Assembly: GCF_964199755.1 (NCBI RefSeq)
Contig: NC_133904.1
Location: 1,961,001 to 2,025,000 of the forward strand
Direction of reading: 5' to 3'
Source of the DNA: Larus michahellis
Lineage: Eukaryota > Chordata > Aves > Charadriiformes > Laridae
Length of the DNA stretch: 64,000 nt
Made by a program: the position numbers and the translations under genes. Shown here one piece after another: positions 47,401 to 57,959 of this stretch (positions are counted from its first letter, which is position 1; each line of letters starts with the position of its first letter). Below the pieces are notes generated by a model. The model saw nothing but the letters and a program-made list of their open reading frames with translations. It did no database searches and was not told the origin of the DNA.

Positions 47401-50400
47401 GAGCCCACCAGGCTGGAGCAGGGAATTTAGGGCAGGTTGCGAGGGTCAGCCACATCGCAGGCAAGGACGGGGTCACTTCTTTATTTCAGCAGCAGTCTGC
47501 CTCATGCTTTAGTACTTCTTGTTGCAAGTTCATTTATAATTGAATAGGAAGTAACATGAGGGGAAAAAAAATGCATTAAACAAAAGATTTTGTTTAAAAA
47601 GTAGGAAGGCTTTTTTTTTTTATTTCCTAAGCTGCTATAATTTTAAAATTATTTTACAAAATACCTCCTTAAAAGGGGACTAGCACACTCCAGGGCACGT
47701 AGTTGTAAAGATAAATCTGTGCACTTCCCTGGTACTGCAGGCACTCACCCTTTGGCCTCGTTTTTATGACTCTACACCCTGGAGTGGTGTTATTGCTTAC
47801 AAACATACATATATACTTATGGGGGTATGTGCAATCTGCAGATGTTTTATTTATAAGTGGCAGGCCTATTGCATCACTGAAACATGCATTTACAAACAGA
47901 TATAGGTTTTATGAAACCCTATTCCGTTGTTTTAATAGCTAAGCTATCCAGCCATAGCATAATAGTGCACAAGGTAAATGTGTCTACATCTCTAGAACCT
48001 GTTCCAAGTTTTCTCAGATGTGACTAACTGCAAGAATTTTCCAGCCATCAAAAGTTAATAAAAAAGACAAAATAAGGCAGTGTGAGCCTTTCATACGAGT
48101 GGAGGGGCTCCAATAAACTTCAAGGCCTCATCTTACCAAGGTATTTAAAGTAGGTGCCTAACTTCGAAGGTAGATCTATTGAAGTTAATACCCTTAAAAT
48201 TAGATTTACAGCACAATACTTTACTAACCAGGATCTAAATTGAGACTAGTCTGGATTGTGAGATATCTGCCCCAGGGCGTCTTCAGAGATTAGCCTTTAA
48301 CTAGAGAATAGCTGCAACAGAAACACTTGTTTATTCTACTTGCAGTTCGCAGCATATAAACAAGAACTGAAATGACGCAAACGTGTCCGTAGCTTGTTAA
48401 AATCTGCTAAAATTATTCCTAGATATTTAACACACAAATAAATCATGATGAAAACAAATCATGATGATTTTACATAAACCTCCAAGTTACAGGGAACACA
48501 GCACATGAATAAAAGTAATGAAACATTTAAAAATCAAAGCTATTTGATGTGAGTCAGAGGGGACTACAACTCTCCTCTACAGTGTAAGTTACTGTGAATA
48601 TTTGTAATAATTGTTTGAGATAGTATTTTTCTATTGCCTAAAACCAGTCAAAACGGCACTCTGCACTAAATGCACGCCACAAGGTACCAGCCTAGGAGCA
48701 GGTACCCTATTATTGCCTTACTGAGAAAATGACAGTCGCAAGCAAAAGAAGTGTTCTCTGAGCTCAGATTCCAACGCTGAGAGCCCTTCTACGGACAGAC
48801 CAAAGCCACATAGTACCTCAATCTTCTGTAGCCAATCTAATTTCATTTTACATGAATATAAGTGAAAACAGTACCTCCTGCGTTTCATTAAAAATGCTCT
48901 CTTTTGACTGTATCCTCTGTTTTCAATCTTCAGATTTCGAAAGGTTAAGACTGGCAAATGACGCCGAAGAGTGACCTACATTAAGCTGTAATCCCTGGAC
49001 ATACAAACTGAAAAAAATGTGTATTAAGCGTCAAAATGGTTTTGATTGAAACTTGATACTGGCTGTTAAAGTTCTGCATTAACTCCCCAAATCACACGTG
49101 AAGCTTTGGCCACAATGAAGGTAACAGTCAAATGCCCATTAACTTCAGCGGAATCATAATTCCACCTCTGGTTTGTGCGCTCTCTGGAAATATGTAAATA
49201 TGCGGCACAAGCCAGAAACAGTTTAGATTTGATTTTGTACATACTGAAAAAGGCAGAAAAAAAATGGATATGCTTCTACATGAATAAAAAGTATTCACAG
49301 ACAAATACATACTGAGGGGCTCTGAAGTTCCACTTACCATTAAATCTTCAGGTGCCGGCCTTTCCTTTGGTTGCTTTTTCATGCTACGTGTCATAAAACA
49401 AAATGTTCATACGTAAACAACTGTTCAGTTATTCCACTTGCTTAAATATTGAAGATACCCTCTTTTAACACAGAGTGAAGGAATTCTATGTGTTTCTTAA
49501 CTTTATCGCGTGCCGATGGAAGGCAGGGTTCCCAACAGCAGCCAAAACATTAATGGGTCTCTCCCTTCCCTCCCTTAAAGGATGTACTGGTCTACACTGT
49601 TTGCAACCATGAAAGTGTGTAAATATAAAATCATTGAAAACCAGTCAGCTCAGAAGGCACAGTAAGTTGATTCTCATTTTGCTAGGGAATTATTACATCG
49701 CTCGACACAAAGTATTATACAAACAGGTGGGAAATTTAACTCTAACACTAAACAGCTTCAGGAGAACGCGCAATACCCTGGGGTTTCTACCTTCATTTTT
49801 TCACATTTATTTCCATTACACTGCAGGGTGATAGTTCATTACACAGCATTAACCTGTTTATAAGATCATGTTTCTCATCCAAATAGTCCTAGTTTTCTGT
49901 GCAACAGGTGCAATTAGCTATTGAAGGCTGTGCTTAGCTGCATGAAGGAACACAATAACATGGCACAGAGGTGACCATCAGGAGCTGCCTACTGACTAAT
50001 TGGATTACATCCAAACAGCCAGTGTTTATGGCGTAATTGGCATAAAGTCATAAAGTCTGAGACGCCGTTCACTTGACATCTCTAATACTTATGAGGAATC
50101 GATTACTTGAATAGTATATGGTTTCTTATTTGCTTTTTTTAAACAGTAATGCCTCCCGCTGAGAAGTACAGCCAATGTAACACCGTATCTAAAACACTGG
50201 CTGATCTGTGCTGTAAATCGGAGGTATTAACAATACAAATTTCCCTTCCCTACAAGTAACTACAAGCACCCCAAATAACGCAGGCGTTAGTGAGTAACGC
50301 AGGCTGCCTGACGAGTAGGTTGGGAGCAGTTCTAATCTGACAGTCCAAAGTAGCTGCGTCCCCAGGGAAAACAAGGCTATTAGCCACCATCAGTTATGCT

Positions 50401-51780
50401 TCAGTTTGACATCTGTGGAAATTTTAACACAGGTTATCCCTCCCTCTGCCTCAATGAGAATTTTTTTTTTTTTTTTTTTTTGAAACAGTCTGTCATCAAT
50501 TTTTTTCAGGGATAAAAAAGCCTCGGCCCCCACGCGTATCAGTTAGCTGCGCTGCAGCGTCCTCCAAATTGCATTGCTCTTTGTAAACTGAAACTACTGA
50601 AAACGGAGTCCTATGTTACACAAACTTTAATTATTTAGTTACTTTAATTAACCGATAATCAGACTGCTTTTTGTGTCTGTATTGTTACATACTACGTCAG
50701 TCCCGAGAGGTACTTTCTCATATGTTAGGTATTCAAAATTCAATTTTATTTGGTGACTTTCGCTGCAGTGGCCCCAGCATCCAGCAGAGACGCTGATAGT
50801 GCCGTGGAGCCCGACCCACAGACCCGCGTGGGGCCGGGGGCTCCCAGCGCCTTGTCTGGGCCCAGGACCCATCCCTGACGCAGGAATCCCTCTCGGCACG
50901 CGCGGTGATGGCTCCATCTGATTTAGCACAGCTGAGCAGCCAGCCCTGGACGTGCATGTTCGCTTCTCTGTCAAACACATCATTTTTGTACAAATTTCAA
51001 GCTTGTTTCTTCTGCCATACATAAATTAATGCCTTTTTTTTTTTTGGGGGGGGGGGGGGGGGGGGCGGGGAGGAAGAGTTAAAAACAAAAAAGATCTTCC
51101 CTTCATTTTGTTTCTTTAGGATAGCTTACCCTCAAGATTTTTATCCTCTAGTCACTCAAGAACTGTCTTCTTTATTCTACAAATTCCTCCTCTCCCCAGT
51201 TCTCCTTTAATTTAAAAGGTTTTCAATGAACTATTCAGTTTTAAGGAAAGAAAATACACCCAGTGGTGTGTTTTAAAATACGACTCTCAGTAAAAATTAC
51301 TTACTGAAAAGCCAATGAATTAATCAAGGCTGCTTGCCCTTCTAAACGTTGAGGCAATTTTATAAGTAATATTTTAAAAAGCCCTGAATAATGATATTAT
51401 ACACGCGAGTCTTTGCGGCCCCTTTACCCCCCGGATGAATTCGGAGGGGTCTCAGAGCACAAGCCCGCACCCACATTCAGGGCGGGTTTATTAAAACAGG
51501 AAAAAACCCTTGTAAGTACTTTTACGACCCTTTGTGTAAATAACGTTTACATAATTTAAACAGTTTGCTTAGCTTTGCTGCCCCATCTGCCCAAGGCCCC
51601 CAAGTCCCTCTTCTCTCAGAAAGGATGCAAGGAAAGCCATAAGGTCTCGCCGAGCTGCAGAGTTAATGGCATGTATCATTTACATTGAGGGCATGGCATG
51701 TTTGCAAACTGAGCTTACCATTGAGTGATGAAGTGTACAAATGGCTCAGAGAACTCCCCGGCTGGAAGGACGGGCGATTC
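26296..51780 (-). CDS. MAP2K5: MAP2K5 (MEK5) 3' part: last three coding exons
   Basis: Exons 51,780-51,719, 49,383-49,338 and 26,400-26,296 join in phase to give 71 residues ending in a stop. They are the C-terminal part of the kinase domain and tail of MEK5, the dual-specificity MAP kinase kinase that phosphorylates ERK5 in the cytoplasm. Recognised peptides: ESPVLPAGEFSEPFVHFITQ, then CMKKQPKERPAPEDLM, then GHPFIVQYNDGNAEVVSMWV and the tail CRMLEERRSTQGPQ. KERP holds the invariant Arg of kinase subdomain XI. The 5' exons (PB1 domain, catalytic core) lie beyond the right edge. I looked for the preceding exon (the family's QLLQCIVDE segment) between 51.8 and 64 kb and did not find it. The human gene is also very long with large introns. 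Confidence 0.97.
30950..31115 (+). mobile_element. Old MIR-like SINE remnant
   Basis: The order of phrases matches MIR: 'cttcacaaagctgcttaatc', 'tccctcagcctcacggtt', 'aaaaagggaataaatgattc', 'gggagtgctgtgagaatc', 'gcccagcacttcagtg'. These correspond to the MIR 'tcacttaacctctctgagcctcagtttcc...aaaatgggaataa...gttgtgaggatt' core. It is strongly diverged, as expected for an amniote-wide ancient SINE. Confidence 0.6.
32421..32450 (+). repeat. (GGAA)n simple repeat
   Basis: About seven GGAA/GAAG units inside a wider purine-rich stretch at 32,390-32,475. GGAA arrays can bind ETS factors, but a short tract in an intron is probably neutral. Confidence 0.9.
33640..34010. promoter_or_regulatory. Candidate conserved non-coding element in the MAP2K5 last intron
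   Basis: About 370 bases of AT-rich, repeat-free sequence with many transcription-factor-like words: 'ctctttcaaaggg' (TCF/LEF type), 'aaatgatttaaatatctgac', 'aaaccatcaatcattt' (PBX type), 'gtcaattaaattgccatt' and 'ccgtaattttacc'. There is no coding frame. The texture is that of a deeply conserved enhancer; conservation itself is untested. Confidence 0.4.
38395..38960. promoter_or_regulatory. Long AT-rich candidate enhancer in the MAP2K5 last intron
   Basis: Contains 'ctgtaattaaaatgttgatt', 'aagattaatttatgcaattt', 'cttatgattaataagcttg', 'aagcaattataatgagc' and 'gatatttaagagag'. Homeodomain half-sites are very dense and no simple repeat explains the composition. Function is inference. Confidence 0.4.
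39100..39150 (+). repeat. (TTA/TTTA)n simple repeat
   Basis: A T-rich tract followed by 'tttatttattatttattattt' between about 39,100 and 39,142. Simple sequence. Confidence 0.85.
40633..40673 (+). repeat. (TG)/(CG)/(CA)n microsatellite
   Basis: 'atgtgtgcgtgcgcacgcg' runs into about ten CA units. Alternating purine-pyrimidine throughout, with a self-complementary GTGCGCAC centre, gives Z-DNA potential. Likely polymorphic in length. Confidence 0.92.
41120..42330. promoter_or_regulatory. Cluster of candidate conserved elements in the MAP2K5 last intron
   Basis: Several repeat-free blocks with dense homeodomain and other motifs: 41,250-41,400 ('cccattaaatccgaacagg', 'ttacggccttaataaacc'), 41,480-41,740 ('tctttaatttaaaaattag', 'atagacaattagctgc') and 42,180-42,330 ('ataatcaaatgctgtcaatc', 'ccaattaaaaatc'). 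They are separated by A-rich tracts at about 41,456-41,472 and 42,139-42,175. The enhancer reading is inference. Confidence 0.4.
44527..44551. repeat. AT-rich perfect inverted repeat (11-bp arms)
   Basis: ATGTTTTAAAA at 44,527-44,537 and TTTTAAAACAT at 44,541-44,551 with a 3-base loop. It sits in an AT-rich patch (44,500-44,585) with more imperfect palindromes, such as 'aaagctttttta' next to 'aaagcttt'. Probably an unwinding-prone simple region. Confidence 0.85.
49338..49383 (-). CDS. MAP2K5: MAP2K5 penultimate coding exon (46 bp)
   Basis: Acceptor TTTATGACACGTAG, donor TTAATG|GTAAGT. One base completes the Cys codon from the previous exon; then come 15 codons, MKKQPKERPAPEDLM. It ends in phase 0. 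A very small exon carrying the invariant Arg of kinase subdomain XI. Confidence 0.96.
49384..51718 (-). other. MAP2K5 intron between the 62-bp and 46-bp exons
   Basis: A 2,335-base intron. It contains a T21 tract at 50,461-50,481 and the T12/G20 tract at 51,034-51,070. The short region 50,000-50,120 has an enhancer-like texture ('ggcgtaattggcataaagtc'). No other feature was recognised. Confidence 0.85.
51034..51070 (+). repeat. T12-G20 homopolymer junction with G-quadruplex potential
   Basis: Twelve T (51,034-51,045) are followed directly by twenty G (51,046-51,065), one C and four more G. On the MAP2K5 transcript strand this reads as C-runs followed by A12. Runs this long are unstable and hard to sequence, so the exact length may be uncertain. 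Confidence 0.92.
51719..51780 (-). CDS. MAP2K5: MAP2K5 antepenultimate coding exon (62 bp)
   Basis: Acceptor TCAATCCAATCCCAG, donor CAATG|GTAAGC. Encodes ESPVLPAGEFSEPFVHFITQ plus two bases of the next Cys codon. This is the region between kinase subdomains X and XI. It starts in phase 0. Confidence 0.96.
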
Positions 51781-51830
51781 CTGGGATTGGATTGAAACAA
51801 GAAGCAGAGAGTCAGAAGGAGAGAAGATAA

Positions 51831-51904
51831 TTTTTTTTTTTTTTTTTTTTTTAGAGGGAGAGTAATATAACAGCAACAACAACAACACGGAAAAAAAAAA
51901 AAAA
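51831..51904. repeat. T22 ... A14 complementary homopolymers just upstream of a MAP2K5 exon
   Basis: T22 at 51,831-51,852 and A14 at 51,891-51,904, separated by 38 bases that include a CAA-repeat. In the transcript this is U14 - loop - A22, ending about 50 bases before the acceptor of the 62-bp exon. It could form a hairpin near the branch-point region. Confidence 0.85.
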
Positions 51905-52559
51905 GGACGCGACAAAGCCCCCTTTTCACGCCGAGAATTTGAGGGAGAAAGGTACAAATTCTTCTGCGAATGTGTTATAAAACACTGAATTTCAACTAAT
52001 GAGTATTACACAATGGGTAAAAACATGTGGAAAGACACTGAGGGGAGGTGAAAAAAGGACAATGATAGCCACAGGGTAAAAAGGAAGGTAGGGAAAGTGT
52101 AAATGAGAAATTAATGATTATTTAAGTAACACACAAATGGTCTTGTAATTAACAAAGAGCTGTGAAATTATTCTTGTGTTGACCTTTGTTTCTTTCACTG
52201 CATTTGCTATTTATTTACACTCATGTTTATTTACACTTATTCATTTTAGAGGCTGTCCTCATATGCTGTCTGTTGTAGATTTAAAAGGCGAAAGAATTTT
52301 TAAGAGGGGGAAAAAAAAAAAGCAGGATTTACCAGTCTAGTGGTAGAAAATAACCACCCAGTATTTATGAAAGAAAAGGGAAAAAAAATTAAGAGCGCAA
52401 GAAAAAAAAAAACCACAAAACAGCAAAACAACAAACAGGGAACAAACAACACCACCATTTGCAAAGAAGGGCTTTACGAATTTAGGAGTTTTTCCAAGAA
52501 TGACAGAGAGCTCCACTGTGTTTATAGTGTAACAGCTCAGGATGTAATGAAATTACACT

Positions 52560-53190
52560 GCAGAGTACTTTAACAGTGTCATCTCATTAGACCTACAGTT
52601 GGAACAAGAGAGCCACATAAAACAGGCAGCTGCAAATGACTCCATTCTCATCTATTCTCATTTGCTATTAAAAATACCTTTCGGCGGCTTTTTTCCTCCC
52701 TGACATCCCTGCACAAAGTACCCTGCAAAGTATGATACATGCACCTATTTAAATTAACAAAGGAATGACTTATTTTAATCTCACTGTGCTTTGGAGTGCT
52801 TTGGCCATTTGGATGAGCAATATATCATTACATACAACCTTCCAGCGCTGCAGGCAAGAAACTCAGAGCGTGCAGCATTTGGTGGGAGCCAAACAATTTC
52901 TCTAGCACACAACTGTGTCAAATGCATGCATGTATTCATTATTGAGAATGCGAGGAAATAGCTTTGATGTAGTGGAAAAAAGAAGATGATAAAAGCACCT
53001 CTGCAATGTGTGTGCCATTATCAATGGTGGCAGATAGACCCAACTGCAGAGCCTCCTATGTGATTAGTAAATATACATATAATTGCTGTGGCCAATTATC
53101 AGAAAAATGAGATCGGTAATTACAAGACAGAAAATTAACTAGAACTCTTATTAAGGCTTTGTTTCCAATTCAAACAATTGGAAACTGCTG
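52560..53190. promoter_or_regulatory. Candidate conserved enhancer with perfect palindrome in a MAP2K5 intron
   Basis: About 600 bases of repeat-free sequence with words typical of developmental enhancers: 'acctatttaaattaacaaag', 'gagcaatatatcattac', 'catgtattcattattgag', 'gccattatcaatggtggc', 'ggccaattatcag' and 'gatcggtaattacaag'. It ends with GTTTCCAATT-caaac-AATTGGAAAC (53,161-53,185), a perfect 10-bp inverted repeat whose right arm completes a SOX-like AACAATTG. Function is inference. Confidence 0.45.
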
Positions 53191-53737
53191 GAAAATACAA
53201 TTAAATCAAAAGTAACTGAAGAGTAAAAGGAGAAGCCAAAATTGCTTTACGATTTTCAAAGACCTCTATTAAACACAAGGAGTGTTTGATATAACATGCC
53301 CAAATTCTCTTTGAACTTAGACCGGGTGAGGGAGAGGTTATTGTTTCTAAACTTATAAATGACATCAATATAGGAAGGTTTCCACTGGAGAGTCGAAGGA
53401 ACATAAGGAAACAAGCAGCGCAATTAAACTTTCTCCACTTCAAAGAACTGCGCATGAAAATTATTCATGTTAATACAGAAAATGCAGGGCAAAATGTCAG
53501 CCCGGAGCCCAGCAGGTTTGGCCTCTGCCCACCATTTTCTCTCGTCCAGCAGAGCCTTCCTGGGCTTCCACCTCAAGTGGCCAATGCCGCTTTCCCAGCT
53601 GGGACAGACCCGAAGCAGGGCAGGTAGGAAACACTCCGGCCGTGTATTACACATCATTTTGAAAAATACAAAGCGAAGCTACTGGAGCCCATTCCCCAGG
53701 GAGCTGGCTCTGCCCAGCAAAAGGACAAAACCGACGC

Positions 53738-54080
53738 TTATAAATACTTAAATGGTATTTAAGTATTGGCCCCCAGGAGGATGGGGCCAGGCTCTTCTCA
53801 GTGGTGCCCAGCGACAGGACAAGGGGCAACGGGCACAAACTGGAACATGGGAAGTTCCATCTCAACACGAGGAGGAACTTCTTTGCTGTGAGGGTGGCAG
53901 AGCCCTGGCACAGGCTGCCCAGAGAGGTGGGGGAGTCTCCGTCTCTGGAGACATCCCAACCCCGCCTGGAGGCGTTCCTGTGCCACCTGCTGTGGGTGAC
54001 CCTGCTCTGGCAGGGGGTGGGACTGGGTGATCTCCAGAGGGCCCTTCCCACCCCCACCGCTCTGGGATTCTGTGATCTAC
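53738..54080 (+). mobile_element. CR1 LINE 3' fragment
   Basis: Plus-strand CR1 3' part: 'aggatggggccaggctcttc', 'agtggtgcccagcgacagg', 'ggcacaaactggaacatggg', 'ctggcacaggctgcccagag', 'gactgggtgatctccagag', ending 'ctgggattctgtgatcta'. It is 5'-truncated. At its 5' edge an 11-bp perfect inverted repeat (53,743-53,753 and 53,757-53,767) interrupts the usual CR1 wording. Confidence 0.94.
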
Positions 54081-55839
54081 CCCCCTATTTATTTGAAGTA
54101 AAATGTAAGTGAGGACCTTCCTACAATCTCCCCTGTAACAGGGCTGCTGGGTCGGATCCGTCCGTGCTGGGGAACAGGAAAGGAATACGGCACTTCACGC
54201 TAATTTGCTGGGTGATAATTTCTGCAGTCAGGAAGAGATGACAGACCCATAATAGAGTGAAACTTCCTTACGAGAGGGGAACAGAAGCCCATGAACTGCT
54301 CTGAAGCCACCAGCGTTTCACCGTGGCTATCCCCAGCCAAGGCGGCGTCGGGGTTCACGCGGGCAAGGGAAGAAGTTGCTCCAACATCAGTGTTAATGCA
54401 GCACAGCCAGGAGACAAGGTGCTGCTGCACAAACGCGGGAGAAAATTTCACCTGGGTGAAAGTAAATGTTAAACGCTACTTTTTTTTTTTTTTTGGCACA
54501 TTTTTCTGTACAGTGAGGTATTTCGTCACCATCCAGGCCTACTCTCTTCTGCCATGGATCTGTCAGCCATGGCCATGCCTTGCTTGGTTTGCTCTCAGGA
54601 GCTCAGGAAGAGACTGTGCGTGTGCACGGAGATGGACCCCAACTGGATTTCCGCATGAAAACTAGCTTTAATACAGTCTTCCCAAGGATTTCAGACCGGG
54701 CGCCCCACAGATTTACTGGCTAGTTGCCTGACAAAATGCAAGCCTTTTGGGAGAGTCCATCAATCTCAAGAAAACACTTGCCGGGAAACGTGTTTGAGGG
54801 CAAACAGATCAGTGCAGATAAAAACTTTAATCTTACTCCTATACACATGAGCCAATTGTCATGTTACAGCGTAGGTAAGATAGGGGAGGAGGAGGCAGGT
54901 TTTGGTTTTAGCTGAACCAGGAAAATACGGACCCTCAACAGCTTCCAAAGGTGAACACTGAAAAGCTGCCTGAAATGCTGCATTTTACCTTAGAAAGAGA
55001 CAACATCCCTTCAGTTATCGCATCTACCCAGGGAAACCAATGACTGAAATATTTCAATTTATGATATTGTTCTATGCAAGACCATTTGAGTAGCAGAAAG
55101 GTGGGAGTATTTTGTCGTTAGAGCTGTTTCTGATGAGAGAGCGCTGCTATTGCTACCTCTGTAACTTGAGCAATCACCGCGTTGTACAAAAGCAAAAGTT
55201 CCCAAACTACACAAAATAAATACATCCTATTTTGTACCCTGAAGTTCCCTGGACTTTGGCTGAGACTCAAAGGGATGGGAAAATGAGGAAATAAAGCAAA
55301 CCTACATGGGTCTACACCAAGTGTACACGTTCACGTTTGATGGAGCCACAGGGAATGGTCCAGCTGCACACCGATGACCTGCCTTTTTTTTTTACCCACC
55401 TGCACACTGAAATCATACTACAGAGGCAAAAAAAAAGTAGAAAACCAAGATTTTAAAGAAGTGAGGAACAAGTATACTCATTTTAAACTAGGAGATGGTT
55501 CTTCCATTTTCATTAAACACCCTATATTTTAACCAGTATCACAAAGACCTATGTATTGGGGATGCTGCCAAAATGGCAGTAATGGTTGTAAACGTCAATG
55601 TACCACTGGCCTCCTACATCCCCAGGCAGCTTATTCCCAAGACTGGCTATTTCCCTAAGCACCCAAGCAGTGTTTCCGTAAGCGGGATCTGCTGCTGGAG
55701 AAGGCAAGATCAGCCTCTGAGTTCTCCAAACCAGCCGAACTGTGCACACCCAGGGAGAATGGGGAAGGGCAATAGGAAAAAAGTTTGAGTGATGCCTTTG
55801 CCTTGTGAATAATGAACGGTTCAAGAAGGTCAACCCATT

Positions 55840-55970
55840 ACAACTGAAACCGTTTAATTATTAATTATGCACAATCTATGAGCAAAAGGACAAGTTCAGA
55901 ATGTTTAATGTGCGGTAACTCCGACTGGACCCTCTCTTGGCATTTTGTTATTAGCACTTGTCAGCAAGGT
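55840..55970. promoter_or_regulatory. Candidate regulatory islet with adjacent TAATTA sites
   Basis: TAATTA occurs at 55,855-55,860 and 55,862-55,867, the second running into 'attatgcac'. 'aatgtttaatgtgcggtaac' and 'ttgttattagcacttgtcag' follow. It is repeat-free with no open frame. Enhancer reading is inference. Confidence 0.35.
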
Positions 55971-56168
55971 GCTCAGGCATAAAGAAAAAAGCACAGCAGC
56001 AGAAAATGTGAGCTAGCAGGAGGAGGGAGGGCTTTAAACTTCAAACACTGCTCCTAATATTTAATTTATAGAGTGCCACGGCTCTGGTATAAACCTTATT
56101 GACTTCCATGGAGTTAGGGGAAGTCACATTATCTAAATGAAGACCTGAGAACGAGAACACTGAGACAA

Positions 56169-56198
56169 TCCCTTCAAAAGCACTCCCTTTTGAAGGGA
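56169..56198. repeat. Perfect 12-bp inverted repeat, 6-base loop
   Basis: TCCCTTCAAAAG (56,169-56,180) and CTTTTGAAGGGA (56,187-56,198) around 'cactcc'. It forms a stable hairpin in either strand's RNA. The stem is too short for a microRNA precursor. Confidence 0.85.
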
Positions 56199-57959
56199 GT
56201 GACAACATTACTATCTGTATTTTCTTTTTTTCCCCTTTTTTTCACAGGTCTGAACAAGGGAAGAGCGAACCACCTAATTGTGTGTCCAGAAGTCAACCAA
56301 TTCTTTGTAACCTATGTGATAAAAGCTTGAATTACAGGTCTGACCATTATCCTCACCTAATTCTCAAACCTATTATTTGAAATGTCTCCTGATCTGCTTG
56401 ATCTCACTAAACAGAGCAGCAGCAGAGATGCTACTAAGGCTCAGGCAATAATGTCCAGCAAACCCACAAATAAATACAGATAAGGCAACTTTCCCCTCCT
56501 TTCTGTCCAGCTTGGAGGTTTACCTGGACAAACTCAAGAGGCAAACTGAACAGATACAGCTTTGAGTTGCTTATTTAGTTTGGAAATATTTTACGTCGAT
56601 GAAATTTGGGAGTAGTTCTTGACTGGCAATCTACATGAAAAGCATCCCATGCTTTACACACCTTCGGAGGTCTTACTCCAACAGACAATTTCTTGAGCAT
56701 GAAATATTTTCTCAAAGCCACCAGAAGTCAAAGATTTATCACATCCTCTCTGAAGAAAGAGAAAGCCCACAATCTCCCATTAACAGGAAAATCCGCAGAT
56801 ATAGCTTTCTACCTAAAACCTTCACGAAGGCAATGGCAAAGCCCCCAGCTGCGTGTTAAGATCAAACCTGTGCTCCTCCTGCCTCCTCCTTCGGGGGTCT
56901 GCCTGATGGGCAGCCACGGTGCGGAACGATGGCAGCCCGTCATCGAGACGTCCCCAGAAGAACGCCAGGCTGCACAGACGCGCAGGCTCGAAGACGAGCT
57001 CAGCTCCGCTTCGCGGGCAACAGAGGCCGGTGCTCCCCGTGGATCGCCTCGTTCAGGGCAAACAGATTTTACGCCCCTCTTCTCAGCTCCTCGCTCCCTC
57101 CCCCTCTGTGAAGGGTTAAATTTCCCCGTTCCCCACAGCTCCTGCTATTTTGCAATACTCTCTCCTCAGTGCGATGCTTGTGCAGAAGGAAATGCCATGG
57201 TCCTATGGCTCGGCGGCCACAAGAGGGAAGTTAGCAGAACCCAGCAAACCAAACTTCAGTTCCTCTCTCCTCTGGGTTTCCCCAGCACACCCTGCCTTTG
57301 AAATTATCATCTCCTCTGGGCAGATACTCCTATTCTGCAACTCGTCCGTTGAAGCTGAAACGGCAGTATTTAATAAATATTGTGTGTGCTTCACAAAGCA
57401 TTTCTGGTTTATCACTTCTGCCTAAAAAATCTCTAGGATTAAAGGATTTTTATGCACTCCAGCTTCTCTTTTACTAAAGCTTTCAAAGAATACACACATT
57501 TTTAATATAGTGACTGCATTTTACTTTGTGGCCAAATAGTGATTTTTTTTTTTTTTTTTTTCCAGACAAACTTAAATTTTAGATACACCAGAAAGTGCAA
57601 TTACACGTAATAAATGCACCGCAGCTACCGAGCTGTGCCAACGAGACCAAGGAGCTACAATATTGTACACGTTCAGATGTACTCCTACAAGGACAACTTT
57701 CTTCTACAGCGTTCCTAAAAAAAAATAAATAAATAAAATCCATTTCTGACTTTCTAGCCAATCTACTTCAAAAGCCTTGCACAAACCTAATGGCAGGTGA
57801 TTTCCTACAAGTAACAAGTTTGCAGAAGACAGCGATGTCTGGAGGTGGCTCAGAGGCCCAGACTTGAAAGCATTTCTGGATTGTCCCCGTTATACTCCCA
57901 CCTCCAGCAGGAAGGTGAAAGATGATTACATCTCTGCGCCAGGTCGCTTCTTGCTCTTT

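Larger units (their letters stand above)
26401..49337 (-). other. MAP2K5 last intron (22.9 kb)
   Basis: No further exon was recognised inside. It contains the candidate regulatory stretches, simple repeats and one old SINE listed separately. The parts between them (26.4-30.9, 31.1-32.4, 34.0-38.4, 39.0-40.6, 42.6-44.5 and 44.6-49.3 kb) look like unique sequence, and I see nothing definable in them. No recognisable CR1 copy is present, which is notable for 23 kb of avian intron. Confidence 0.85.

Noticed and set aside
51831-51904. Poly-T/poly-A tracts as the tail of a processed retrocopy
   Set aside because: No gene-derived sequence adjoins either tract, and target-site duplications are not apparent.
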